Assembly: GCA_012515515.1 (NCBI GenBank)
Contig: JAAYYE010000012.1
Location: forward strand, 74,408 to 138,407
DNA from: Minisyncoccota bacterium
Lineage (GTDB): Bacteria > Patescibacteria > Microgenomatia > UBA1400 > PJMF01
Length of the DNA stretch: 64,000 nucleotides
Direction of reading: 5' to 3'
Within the stretch, counting starts at the first letter, position 1; every line of letters starts with the position of its first letter. Below, piece after piece: positions 47,335 to 55,655 of this stretch. The translations under genes were made by a program, and so were the position numbers. Below the pieces are notes generated by a model. The model was not told where the DNA came from and made no database searches. It saw only the letters and a list, made by a program, of their open reading frames with translations.

Positions 47335-48453
47335 ATGTTAAAAAATAAAGTAATCATTATCCCAATCGAAAATGCTTGGAATCATAGCGCTGATTTTTTG
47401 CGCCAAACAGCCCTTGTTTTGAGTAAACATAATTTAGTTTATATTTACGACCACAATAATCATTATTTTTTTGGCAAAAAAAATCGAAAAAACGTTTACC
47501 CAACTTATAAAAATATCATATTTCACCAGGCTAAGTATTATTTACCTTTTGAGAGATTCAAAATCATAGATAAATTTAATCGCTGGCTAAGTTTTAAATT
47601 ATTTTTAGAAAAACATCGTCGTGCAGATAAAATTTTGTGGATTTTTTATCCAAATTATTATGATTTTGCACAAATGAATAGTCAAAAAATGCTAAAAATT
47701 TATGATTGTGTTGACTATAGCGAAAATCATCAAGAAGAGAATATCTTAATTAACAGCGTTGATTATTTTTTTGTTAACTCAAAAGCTTTAAAAAACTTGT
47801 ATACAAAAAGGGAACTCAATAAACAAGCAATTTATATTAGCGCCCAGGGGTTTTTTCAGCCCGATGATAAAAAAATAAAATCAGTGCCACTTAAAAAAGG
47901 AAAAAATAAAGTCGTGATTGGTTATATTGGCGGACTCAATTATCGCTTGAACTATCCATTGCTTGATCAATTAATAAGCAATCACCCAGAATGGCTGTTC
48001 GTATTTTATGGCCCAGAACAAAACAATGTTGAAAAAGATAAAGTTTACCACACTCAAAAATGGATTAAAAAATTAAAACAACACAAAAATACTCTTTTTA
48101 GCTATAGTAGTGATCGATATTTTATTTACGGTCTCATAAAAAATTTTGATGTAGCAATTATTCCTTATAATACTGACATTATCTTTAATAAATATTGCTA
48201 CCCAATGAAAATCTTTGAATATTTCTATATGGGAAAACCAGTTGTTACTAATCCAATCGTTGAACTAAACTTACAAAAGTTTAATAATCTTATAAAAATA
48301 TCCAAAGAAAACAATGATTGGGAAAAAAATATTGAATATTTTTTAAAAAATAAACTTAGTGCTCAAAAAAAACAGGTACAAAAAACACTGGCTAAGAACA
48401 ATAGTTGGGAATATAAATTGAACGCAATTGGAAAATATTTATTATTAAATTAG
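47335..48453 (+). CDS. Glycosyltransferase (GT4-like), paralogue of the one at 52913
   Basis: 372 residues. The opening KVIIIPIENAWNHSADFLRQTALVL matches the 52913 protein closely in pattern. KILWIFYPNYYDFAQMNSQKMLKIYDCVDYSEN, NSVDYFFVNSKALKNLY and VIGYIGGLNYRLNYPLLDQLI follow. KIFEYFYMGKPVVTNPI gives the donor-site E near residue 308. The sequence is shortened in the N-domain, as in the YDCVD group. Part of a dense plus-strand run after the propeller/hydrolase fusion (7-base gap). Confidence 0.78.
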   Translation: MLKNKVIIIPIENAWNHSADFLRQTALVLSKHNLVYIYDHNNHYFFGKKNRKNVYPTYKNIIFHQAKYYLPFERFKIIDKFNRWLSFKLFLEKHRRADKILWIFYPNYYDFAQMNSQKMLKIYDCVDYSENHQEENILINSVDYFFVNSKALKNLYTKRELNKQAIYISAQGFFQPDDKKIKSVPLKKGKNKVVIGYIGGLNYRLNYPLLDQLISNHPEWLFVFYGPEQNNVEKDKVYHTQKWIKKLKQHKNTLFSYSSDRYFIYGLIKNFDVAIIPYNTDIIFNKYCYPMKIFEYFYMGKPVVTNPIVELNLQKFNNLIKISKENNDWEKNIEYFLKNKLSAQKKQVQKTLAKNNSWEYKLNAIGKYLLLN

Positions 48454-48463
48454 TTAAAAACAT

Positions 48464-49153
48464 ATGTTTAAAATAAAAACTTTTGCCAAAAATCTTGTTT
48501 ATGCTAATAAAAAAAGTAAATTAAGCAACGAGTGGCTTACTCAAAAATTAATGCAGGCTTTTCAGGCCGACGAATTAGGACATCAGGCAAACCGTAATAA
48601 AGCTGACTTGGGATATGGATGGATTCATTATGGATTAATTAGACAACAAAAACCAAAGTATTTACTCTGTATTGGCTCACGTTATGGTTATATTCCGGCT
48701 GTTATGGCTCAAGCGTGTAAAGATAATAACTTCGGAAAAGTTGATTTTGTTGATGCAGGTTACGGAGATAATGATAAAAATCATTGGACAGGAAAAGGAT
48801 ACTGGAAAACCGAAAAGGGATTAAGCTCTTTTAAAAAATTTGGTCTCGAAAATTTCATTAAAGTATACGTCCAGACAACTCAAGATTTTAGAAAAAAATA
48901 TGTAAATAAAAAATATGATTATATATACATAGATGGCGACCATTCTTACGAAGGAGTTAGTTTTGATACAAAGACATTTTGGACAAAATTAAATAAAAAC
49001 GGCTACATGATTTTTCACGATGTTTGTGTTAAAAATAAACAGCCAGAGGGAGAATATGGTGTTTATCAATTTTTCAATGAATTTAGCAAAAATAAACAGC
49101 ATTTAAAAATTGATAATATTAAATCTGGATTAGGAGTAATTCAAAAAAAATAA
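48464..49153 (+). CDS. Class I SAM methyltransferase (Methyltransf_24-like)
   Basis: 229 residues. YLLCIGSRYGYIPAVMAQA is motif I, then KVDFVDAGYGD (acidic residue for the SAM ribose), FIKVYVQTTQDF, YDYIYIDGDHSYEGVSFDTKTFW and LNKNGYMIFHDVCV. The DGDHSYEGV/FHD pattern is that of the cephalosporin hydroxylase/Methyltransf_24 group, whose members methylate sugars or small molecules. It lies in the run of glycosyltransferase genes and is probably a glycan tailoring enzyme. An ATG without ribosome binding site is used. Confidence 0.8.
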   Translation: MFKIKTFAKNLVYANKKSKLSNEWLTQKLMQAFQADELGHQANRNKADLGYGWIHYGLIRQQKPKYLLCIGSRYGYIPAVMAQACKDNNFGKVDFVDAGYGDNDKNHWTGKGYWKTEKGLSSFKKFGLENFIKVYVQTTQDFRKKYVNKKYDYIYIDGDHSYEGVSFDTKTFWTKLNKNGYMIFHDVCVKNKQPEGEYGVYQFFNEFSKNKQHLKIDNIKSGLGVIQKK

Positions 49154-49154
49154 T

Positions 49155-50408
49155 ATGTTTGGTATTAAAACAAAAATTATCAATAATTTAACGAAAAATT
49201 TTGAAGTTGTTGATACAAACAAATCTATATCTAAAATAGAAACAATAGCATTAATGCATCTAATTAAACAAGAATTAGAAAAAGAATCTAATTTTCTTGA
49301 TATTCAACATCCAATAAGTAAAAAAGCCAATGCTTTTGCTTCCCAAATTATTAAAGAAACTGGTGATTTCATGCCAAATAATTTAGGTAATTGGTCTATA
49401 AAAAAACCAACTTTACTCAGCCATCGTTTGGAGAAACGCAGTCTAGAAATTATAAAAAATTATTACCAAGCACCAAAAACTATTTTGGGACATTTTTCCT
49501 CTGGCTCTACTGAGGGTAATATTTATGCCACTTGGGTTGGGCGTAATTATTTACTGAAAAAACTGGGTCTTACTAATAGTCAAAAAAAAATTGCTTTATT
49601 GAAAACAAAGTTGAGCCACTACTCTCTAAGTAAAGCAGTGGATTTATGCCAAGTGGAAAGTTTTGAGATAAAACTCGATATGCAAAATTGGTGCATGGAC
49701 GAGAATCATTTACTTCAAACCCTGACTAAACTTTACCAAAAAGGTTATCGAGGTTTTTTACTACCCTTAACCTTGGGTTACACGATTACTGGCAGTGATG
49801 ACAACTACCAAAACATTAATGAATTAATTGAAAATTTCTGCTTAAAACATAAAAATTGCAAGTGCTTTGTATGGTTAGATGCGGCTTTTTCTGGAGTAAG
49901 TAAAATTTTTTTGGAAGAAAACTTTCAACCATTTGCCCAATCACAAGTGCAATTGATTACTGCTGACTTACACAAATTCCTAGCTGTACCTTACCCAGCT
50001 GGCTTTATTTTGTACCGTCCCAACTTACTTAATTATATTAAGCGCGACATTTTTTATATTGATCAATGGGACACTACTTTACTTGGTTCTAGACCAGGAA
50101 TCAGTGTAATAGCTAGCTGGTTTAGCTTACTCAATTTAAACCGCTCTATAATGCAAAGTAAGCTGGCTAACTGCCTGCAAAGAAAAGAAAAATTTTTGGA
50201 AAAAATTAGAAAAATTGATCAAAAAATCACTATTGTCAATAATCCCTCAAGTCTACAAGCTTGCTTGCTAATAAAAGCCAATGACTCAAGATTGAAGAAA
50301 AAAATAGAGAGCTCGGGTAGATTGAGAGGTGAACGCTTGCAGTGGCAACAAGATGGCAAGCAACAAAACTTTTTATTTTACAAGCTGTATTTTTTTGCTG
50401 ATTTATAA
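49155..50408 (+). CDS. PLP-dependent decarboxylase (group II)
   Basis: 417 residues. FLDIQHPISKKANAFASQIIKETGDFMPNNLGNW, FSSGSTEGNIYATWVGRNYL, KLSHYSLSKAVDL and LDAAFSGVSKIF are the usual group II decarboxylase blocks, and the PLP lysine is in TADLHKFLAVPYPAGF near residue 274. The group makes amines from histidine, glutamate, serine or aromatic amino acids. SGSTEGN resembles histidine/serine decarboxylases most. The substrate is unknown. An amine such as ethanolamine or histamine could decorate the surface glycan. It directly follows the methyltransferase gene (1 base between stop and start). Confidence 0.85.
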   Translation: MFGIKTKIINNLTKNFEVVDTNKSISKIETIALMHLIKQELEKESNFLDIQHPISKKANAFASQIIKETGDFMPNNLGNWSIKKPTLLSHRLEKRSLEIIKNYYQAPKTILGHFSSGSTEGNIYATWVGRNYLLKKLGLTNSQKKIALLKTKLSHYSLSKAVDLCQVESFEIKLDMQNWCMDENHLLQTLTKLYQKGYRGFLLPLTLGYTITGSDDNYQNINELIENFCLKHKNCKCFVWLDAAFSGVSKIFLEENFQPFAQSQVQLITADLHKFLAVPYPAGFILYRPNLLNYIKRDIFYIDQWDTTLLGSRPGISVIASWFSLLNLNRSIMQSKLANCLQRKEKFLEKIRKIDQKITIVNNPSSLQACLLIKANDSRLKKKIESSGRLRGERLQWQQDGKQQNFLFYKLYFFADL

Positions 50409-50447
50409 AGATCACAACAATGGCTGTTCCGTGCTAAAATTAATTTT

Positions 50448-51218
50448 ATGTCTAAATGCTCAAGTCTGGCTGCCTGTGTTTTAACTCATAATTCTGAAGC
50501 TTGCCTTGAAAAGTGTCTTAAAAGTCTGAAGTTTTGTGATGAAACTATAGTTGTTGACGACAATTCTACCGACAAAACTATGCAAATTGCCAAAAAATAT
50601 GGTGCTAGAATTTTTCAAAGAAGTTTAAATGGCGATTATGCAAAGCAACGAAATTTTGGATTAAAAATGGCAAAATTCGAGTGGGTGTTGTTTGTTGATT
50701 CTGATGAATCGATCCCCAGTCCTTTAAAAAAAGAAATTCATAAAAAACTAAAAAGTGTTAAACCAAACACCGCTGCTTTTGCTTGTCGTAGAGATGATTA
50801 TTTTTTAGGTCAACTTTTATCACATGGTCCAGCAGCAAAAAATTATTTAGTCAGATTGTTACGTAAGGATAGTAGTAAATGGATCGTCGCTCAACCAGAG
50901 AAAGTGCTAGCTGAAGGAGAAATTCTCAATTTAGAACATAAAATTAGACATCAAAGACAAGAAAATTTACATCAGTACATTGAAAAAGTAAACAGATATT
51001 CAACATTAGAAGCTACCTGGCATTACAAGAATGGAGAAAGTAGCGTTCGGCATAAAATAATCAGTCAGCCAATCAAATATTTTTATAAAAGTTTTTTTGA
51101 AATGGAAGGTAGAAAAGACGGCATGCCTGGATTCATTCTTTGTGCAATGATTGCCATCATTCAATTCTTCGTTCAATTAAAATTATGGGAATTTTATGAA
51201 CATGAAAAACAACACTAA
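50448..51218 (+). CDS. GT2 glycosyltransferase (WaaE/KdtX-like)
   Basis: 256 residues. LAACVLTHNSEACLEKCLKSLKFCDETIVVDDNSTDKT, QRSLNGDYAKQRNFGLKMAKFEWVLFVDSDESI (DXD motif near residue 86), FACRRDDYFLGQLLSHG and HKIRHQRQENLHQYIEKVNRYS. These are the WaaE-type features. A C-terminal hydrophobic stretch may touch the membrane. TGCTAAAAT, an extended -10, ends exactly 7 bases before the ATG with no ribosome binding site. It overlaps the YhhQ gene by 23 bases. Confidence 0.9.
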   Translation: MSKCSSLAACVLTHNSEACLEKCLKSLKFCDETIVVDDNSTDKTMQIAKKYGARIFQRSLNGDYAKQRNFGLKMAKFEWVLFVDSDESIPSPLKKEIHKKLKSVKPNTAAFACRRDDYFLGQLLSHGPAAKNYLVRLLRKDSSKWIVAQPEKVLAEGEILNLEHKIRHQRQENLHQYIEKVNRYSTLEATWHYKNGESSVRHKIISQPIKYFYKSFFEMEGRKDGMPGFILCAMIAIIQFFVQLKLWEFYEHEKQH

Positions 51219-51864
51219 TAAAGTAAATTATTTTTCAAGAACTTACCTATTTTTGGTAATTCTTTCCACCAGCGCACTTCTAACTGCTAATACTGCAGCG
51301 GTTAAAACAATTGCTGTACTAGGTTTATCTTTACCGGCTGGAGTCATTGTCTTTCCAATTAGCTACATTATAGGTGACGCACTTACTGAAGTTTATGGAT
51401 TCAAAAAAGCACGCTTAGCTATTTATCTCAGTTTTTTTGCCAATCTATTTTTTTCAGTAACTTTGGCCATAGCCCAAAAATTACCGGCGGCTAGTTTTTG
51501 GCAACAACAAGAAGCTTTTGATTCAATTTTGGGACAAAGCTTCAGAATTTTACTGGCATCTTTTAGCGGATATTTATTCGGCTCCTTATTAAATTCCTTG
51601 ATTATGGTTAAACTTAAAAAAGTTACTAAAAAAAAGTTGCTTTGGCTGAGAACCATTGCTTCAAGCATCCTTGGTGAGGGAGTAGATTCCTTTTTATTTG
51701 TACTCGTAGCATTTTTGGGCATAATGGATAGACAGGCATTACTTGCGATGATCCTTTCACAATGGTTATTTAAGGTAAGCTACGAGATTTTGATTACCCC
51801 TCTACTTTACTTGGCGATCAATAAAATCCAAGATATTGAAAGTCAAAGCGTGCAGAAAAAATGA
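51196..51864 (+). CDS. yhhQ: Queuosine precursor transporter (YhhQ/VUT family)
   Basis: 222 residues with six membrane segments. Family signatures are TANTAAVKTIAVLGLSLPAGVIVFPISYIIGDALTEVYGF, LFGSLLNSLIMVKLKK, and LRTIASSILGEGVDSFLFVLVAFLG. YhhQ of Escherichia coli imports preQ0/preQ1 for queuosine synthesis. That a QueC-like enzyme lies 2.2 kb away on the other strand may be more than chance. It overlaps the end of the GT2 gene. Its stop is TGA, so TGA is a stop codon in this genome. Confidence 0.88.
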   Translation: MNMKNNTNKVNYFSRTYLFLVILSTSALLTANTAAVKTIAVLGLSLPAGVIVFPISYIIGDALTEVYGFKKARLAIYLSFFANLFFSVTLAIAQKLPAASFWQQQEAFDSILGQSFRILLASFSGYLFGSLLNSLIMVKLKKVTKKKLLWLRTIASSILGEGVDSFLFVLVAFLGIMDRQALLAMILSQWLFKVSYEILITPLLYLAINKIQDIESQSVQKK

Positions 51865-51928
51865 GTAAAAACACCTTGTGGAGCCAACAAAACTAACTTT
51901 AGTACGAAATTCTTACAGAGAATGGTAG

Positions 51929-52726
51929 TTAAGGTGATAAAGCAACACACTTGCGACAAATGTCTAGGCGGTACCGACCATCTTGAATTTCTTTTCTCAA
52001 TTTTTGGTAATGACTCTTTTTCCAAATGTCAACAATTTGTTCTTGCTCTAGATTACCAAATTTGTGTTTAGCTAAATAATCATTACAGCATAAAACCACA
52101 TTGCCACGATAGTCGATCACTAGATGTTGAGATGCTAAATCACAGTGTTTAACAATAATCTTCCGCTGGGGCTTTACTAGGCCACCTCGATTAAATAAAG
52201 GCATCTTGCTCTTGTCTAATTTAAAAAACTTGATAGTTTGTTTGCCTAATTTACTTTGCATTAACTTTTTGATGTGGGGAGGCAAAAAACCATCGTGACC
52301 AGTAATAAAAAACTCATCAACCCCTGCTTTTACTAATTGTCTCAGTAAAGAGCTGGTTAAATAGTCTCCATTACTGTAAATTCTAATCCAGACATATGGC
52401 AAATTAACTCTGGTGTATCTTACTAAATCAACCATTCTTTTATCCAACAAAGGCTCCCCGTAATGATGTGGATAAATATGTCCAGTGTAATGCAACTTTT
52501 TAAGTTCAAGAATAATTTTTTTAAAAGTTTCTTCCTTCATTAATTTTTTACCTCGATCAAAAACACTGTTTGGACAATAGCTGCAGCGTCTGTTACAAAA
52601 ACTACTGGTTTCAATTTCTACCCTAGAAAAAAACTCCAAACGACCATATCTCAGCAAATTATGCAGTTCGTAAAAATATAATAAAAAAGTTGGGACTTTT
52701 TTTGTTGTTTCTAAATTATTTTTCAT
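51929..52726 (-). CDS. Radical SAM protein with SPASM domain
   Basis: 265 residues. EIETSSFCNRRCSYCPN holds the cluster cysteines 44, 48 and 51. HHYGEPLLDKRM, IRIYSNGDYL and DEFFITGHDG are core strands. The C-terminal SPASM part has VKHCDLASQHLVIDYRGNVVLCCNDYLAKHKFGNL and DICRKC, enough cysteines for at least one more cluster. This subgroup is frequent in glycan and natural-product loci. TATAAT lies 14 bases before the ATG. It is convergent with yhhQ. Confidence 0.87.
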   Translation of the reverse strand: MKNNLETTKKVPTFLLYFYELHNLLRYGRLEFFSRVEIETSSFCNRRCSYCPNSVFDRGKKLMKEETFKKIILELKKLHYTGHIYPHHYGEPLLDKRMVDLVRYTRVNLPYVWIRIYSNGDYLTSSLLRQLVKAGVDEFFITGHDGFLPPHIKKLMQSKLGKQTIKFFKLDKSKMPLFNRGGLVKPQRKIIVKHCDLASQHLVIDYRGNVVLCCNDYLAKHKFGNLEQEQIVDIWKKSHYQKLRKEIQDGRYRLDICRKCVALSP

Positions 52727-52791
52727 GACTGATCACTAGGATTATATCTTAATTTTAATTTTGCACAAAATAGACAACAAAATGAAAGTGA

Positions 52792-52800
52792 TATAATGAA
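52792..52800 (+). promoter_or_regulatory. Candidate extended -10 before the 52913 glycosyltransferase gene
   Basis: GTGATATAAT reads as TGA-TATAAT. If used, it gives a leader of about 105 bases with no ribosome binding site before ATG 52913. I found nothing else recognisable in the 186-base gap between the divergent genes. Confidence 0.4.
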
Positions 52801-52912
52801 AGATAGAAAAAATTAAAACTTTGGTTTTTGTGTCTCTCCTTTCAAAACAATTTGCCGATTGGTTTTGTAATAGAAAAATTTATCTTGATAAAGAGAGAAT
52901 TGTGGCAAAACA

Positions 52913-54073
52913 ATGAATAGAATAACTCGCAAAACAAATAGAAAAGTTGTGCTCATTTTTGAGAATAGTTGGGACTGGCACTGTGATTTTGAACTTGAAA
53001 CGGCAATCGCAATTTCTAAGAACAATCACGCAATTATAATCAACAGTAATTATCAGATCAAAATATGGAAATTATTTTGTAATGATTATCGCAATAAACT
53101 TAAGCTATTTAAGAAAATTTGTTCTAAACACAAGATAAGTTTTTTCTTTCCAATGTGTTTTTTGCCCACAAAAAACATCAGTTTTCTAAAAAAAATTAAT
53201 CAATTTTTTAACATCACTCAAACTATCTTTTATCTAACACTAAAAGGATATCTCTCTGAGAAAAATTTATTATGGATTTTTTCAGCCAATAGCCTCCAAT
53301 ATGCCGAACATTTAAGTAAATTGCAAGTTGTTTATGATTGCATTGATCCAGTGCTTGAAAATAATAGAATTCAACAGCAAAAACAAAATAAATTGCTAAA
53401 ACTTTCAAGGATAAACTTTGTTAATTCTCCATACTTGTACAGAGAAATTTCAAAATTTAATACTAAAACATTTCTGGTGCCATGTGGTTGTAAAACTACA
53501 TATTTTAATGCAAAAAAAATATTCAATACCCCGCCAGCAGATTTTCCCAAAATAAAAAACCAACAAGTGTTGGGGATTTCAAGCACGATTGACTGGAGAA
53601 TTAATCTAGAACTAATCTTATTTATTGCACAATCAAATCTAAACTGGCATCTTGTGATCATTGGGCCAATTCACGGCAACCCTGATAAGAAATGGGCTAG
53701 TGTCTTGCGTACGGCAAATATTCACTATCTTGGAGTAAAAGATAAATCTAAGCTGGCTAATTATTACTCATTTTTTGATGTATGTTTAATACCTTATATT
53801 TTTAACAAAAAACCGCTAAAAAACAATCCTATGAAATTTTATGAATATATGGCTATGGGCAAACCAGTAGTTAGTGTGCCAATAGAGGCATTGGAGTGCT
53901 ATCAACCACATGTTAAATTTGCCAACAACAAACGTGATTTTGTTAAATGTATAAATATACAACTGGGTAATCAAAAAAAGAAATCAATAAGTGACAGAAT
54001 TATGATTGCAAAAACTAATAATTGGGAAAATAAGATTAAAGAAATGTTTAAACAAATTGATAAGCATTTATAA
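52913..54073 (+). CDS. Glycosyltransferase (GT4-like), paralogue of the one at 47335
   Basis: 386 residues. KVVLIFENSWDWHCDFELETAIAISKNNHAIII, LLWIFSANSLQYAEHLSKLQVVYDCIDPVLENN, INFVNSPYLY and KFYEYMAMGKPVVSVPI near residue 303. Same layout and same YDCID/ENxW motifs as 47335, so the two arose by duplication or serve two similar linkages. It abuts the convergent QueC-like gene with no bases between stops. Confidence 0.78.
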   Translation: MNRITRKTNRKVVLIFENSWDWHCDFELETAIAISKNNHAIIINSNYQIKIWKLFCNDYRNKLKLFKKICSKHKISFFFPMCFLPTKNISFLKKINQFFNITQTIFYLTLKGYLSEKNLLWIFSANSLQYAEHLSKLQVVYDCIDPVLENNRIQQQKQNKLLKLSRINFVNSPYLYREISKFNTKTFLVPCGCKTTYFNAKKIFNTPPADFPKIKNQQVLGISSTIDWRINLELILFIAQSNLNWHLVIIGPIHGNPDKKWASVLRTANIHYLGVKDKSKLANYYSFFDVCLIPYIFNKKPLKNNPMKFYEYMAMGKPVVSVPIEALECYQPHVKFANNKRDFVKCINIQLGNQKKKSISDRIMIAKTNNWENKIKEMFKQIDKHL

Positions 54074-54937
54074 TCAATTTGTATAAATTACAGCAAGTAT
54101 TTTTTTGAAAATTTGCTTAACTCTACCAAGCATTTTTCTAACCAGTGTCCTTTTCGTTTGCGCATATTTAGTCGGATCAGTAATTTTTGCAACTCTAAAA
54201 GCGTGTTGTCTGCCGATGCAAGGTAGACAAGCCCCACAATGAGGCGAGGAACTTCTGTAACAACTCCAGGTATTTTCATAAGGAAAGTTTACAGAATGTG
54301 CATAACGCAACAAGTCAGATTTATCAAGACAATTGCCAATCTCTCTCTCCAATGCTAGAGAAGTATATTGCCAAGAAAAATCTTGTTCATTGACACATAT
54401 CGCTAAATTAACTGACCTAATTGCAGTGAGGGTAGAATCAGGCACAACTGCACCATCGCCAAAAACTGAACTACAAAAAATAGTGCGTATTTTTGTGTGG
54501 CAAATTTCTTCTATATGTTTAGCATATTGCACAGCATAAATAGCCAAATTCATATTGCGTAATACTACGATATTTCGCACACTTTTCGACAAGTCAGAAG
54601 GAGGAATGTTGGCTTTAATTTTTTTTACTTTCATAAAATTTAGAGGATATTTATCTTTAAAATACGCCTCATAATAGTTCACTGCCCTAAGCTCCTGTTT
54701 TAAATTCATTTGTCCCCAATTAATAAAGAGCGGGAAAACTTTAAGTTTAAATTTTCTAAGTAACATATCAGTGCTAATGATAGAATCTAGCCCTCCAGAA
54801 AACAAAACAATGATTGAAGATTTTGGCTTGGGCATAGCAAAAATTTTCTGACGTGAAGACCTAAGAATCTGATCTAAACATGTTAAAATTTTCATGTCTT
54901 CATATTTATTTTGGTTAATAAGTGTTTTTTTATTCAT
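54074..54937 (-). CDS. queC: QueC-like 7-cyano-7-deazaguanine synthase homologue
   Basis: 287 residues. N-type ATP pyrophosphatase: SSIIVLFSGGLDSIIS near residue 46, then NWGQMNLKQELRAVNYY, VVLRNMNLAIYAVQYA, SSVFGDGAVVPDSTL and REIGNCLDKSDLLRYA. The C-terminal zinc site TWSCYRSSSPHCGACLPCIGRQHAF (about 225-250) is the QueC signature. QueC makes preQ0 from CDG, ATP and ammonia. QueC-like proteins also occur in defence systems (Qat, type IV CBASS), but no partner genes for those are here. The start overlaps Wzt by 8 bases, so it is the third gene of the exporter operon. Role in glycan tailoring or in tRNA queuosine is open. Confidence 0.78.
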   Translation of the reverse strand: MNKKTLINQNKYEDMKILTCLDQILRSSRQKIFAMPKPKSSIIVLFSGGLDSIISTDMLLRKFKLKVFPLFINWGQMNLKQELRAVNYYEAYFKDKYPLNFMKVKKIKANIPPSDLSKSVRNIVVLRNMNLAIYAVQYAKHIEEICHTKIRTIFCSSVFGDGAVVPDSTLTAIRSVNLAICVNEQDFSWQYTSLALEREIGNCLDKSDLLRYAHSVNFPYENTWSCYRSSSPHCGACLPCIGRQHAFRVAKITDPTKYAQTKRTLVRKMLGRVKQIFKKILAVIYTN

Positions 54938-55643
54938 GACTTAACACAAGTAATTTGTTACAGTTTTCTTTTAAATATTGAATGCTATGACTAACTAACA
55001 GCAATGTCGTGCCATTACCAAACATTTTTTTCATTAATTGACTAGTTCTTTTTCTAAAATTTTCATCTCCCATACTAATTATTTCATCTAATAGCAAAAC
55101 ATCTGGCTCGGCATGAATTGCTACACTAAAACCAAGTCTTAATTTCATCCCACTTGAATAAGTATACAAAGGAGCGGTAATAAAATCACCAATATCGGCA
55201 AAATCAATAATCTGCTTAAGCTTTTCCTTAATTTCATCCCTTGACATACCCACTATCAGCCCATTAAGAAATATGTTTTCTTGGCCAGTTAAATCGGGGT
55301 GAAAACCAGCTTCTAAATCAATTAATGAAATTATCCTACCTTTTGTCTTAACTGAGCCTTTAGTTGGCGCACTAATACCAGCAATAATTTTCAATAAGGT
55401 GGTTTTACCAACCCCATTGGGCCCATAAAAACCCACTTTCTCTCCTTTATGAATTGTTAAATTCACATTTTTTAGCGCCCAATACTCTTCTTTTTTTTGA
55501 AAATGCAATATTCGGCTTACATCTTCGACAAGAGTTGGTTTTTCATGGGTTATAGTATATTTTTTGCTGATATTAGATAAGGAAATCACCACCTCATCAC
55601 TGCTTTTTTTTCTTCGAACAATTGTTTCTTTAATTACAGTCAT
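54930..55643 (-). CDS. wzt: ABC transporter ATP-binding protein of a polysaccharide exporter (Wzt-like)
   Basis: 237 residues. Walker A GPNGVGKTTLLKIIAG near residue 74, ISLIDLEAGFHPDLTGQENIFLNGLIVGMSRDEI, signature YSSGMKLRLGFSVA, Walker B VLLLDEIISMGD and switch His in LLVSHS. The SLIDLEAGFHPDLTG block is the hallmark of RfbB/TagH/Wzt exporters. There is no extended C-terminal carbohydrate-binding domain, so export is probably not end-modification dependent. The permease gene lies 12 bases upstream. Confidence 0.93.
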   Translation of the reverse strand: MTVIKETIVRRKKSSDEVVISLSNISKKYTITHEKPTLVEDVSRILHFQKKEEYWALKNVNLTIHKGEKVGFYGPNGVGKTTLLKIIAGISAPTKGSVKTKGRIISLIDLEAGFHPDLTGQENIFLNGLIVGMSRDEIKEKLKQIIDFADIGDFITAPLYTYSSGMKLRLGFSVAIHAEPDVLLLDEIISMGDENFRKRTSQLMKKMFGNGTTLLLVSHSIQYLKENCNKLLVLSHE

Positions 55644-55655
55644 GTTGTTCCAAAA

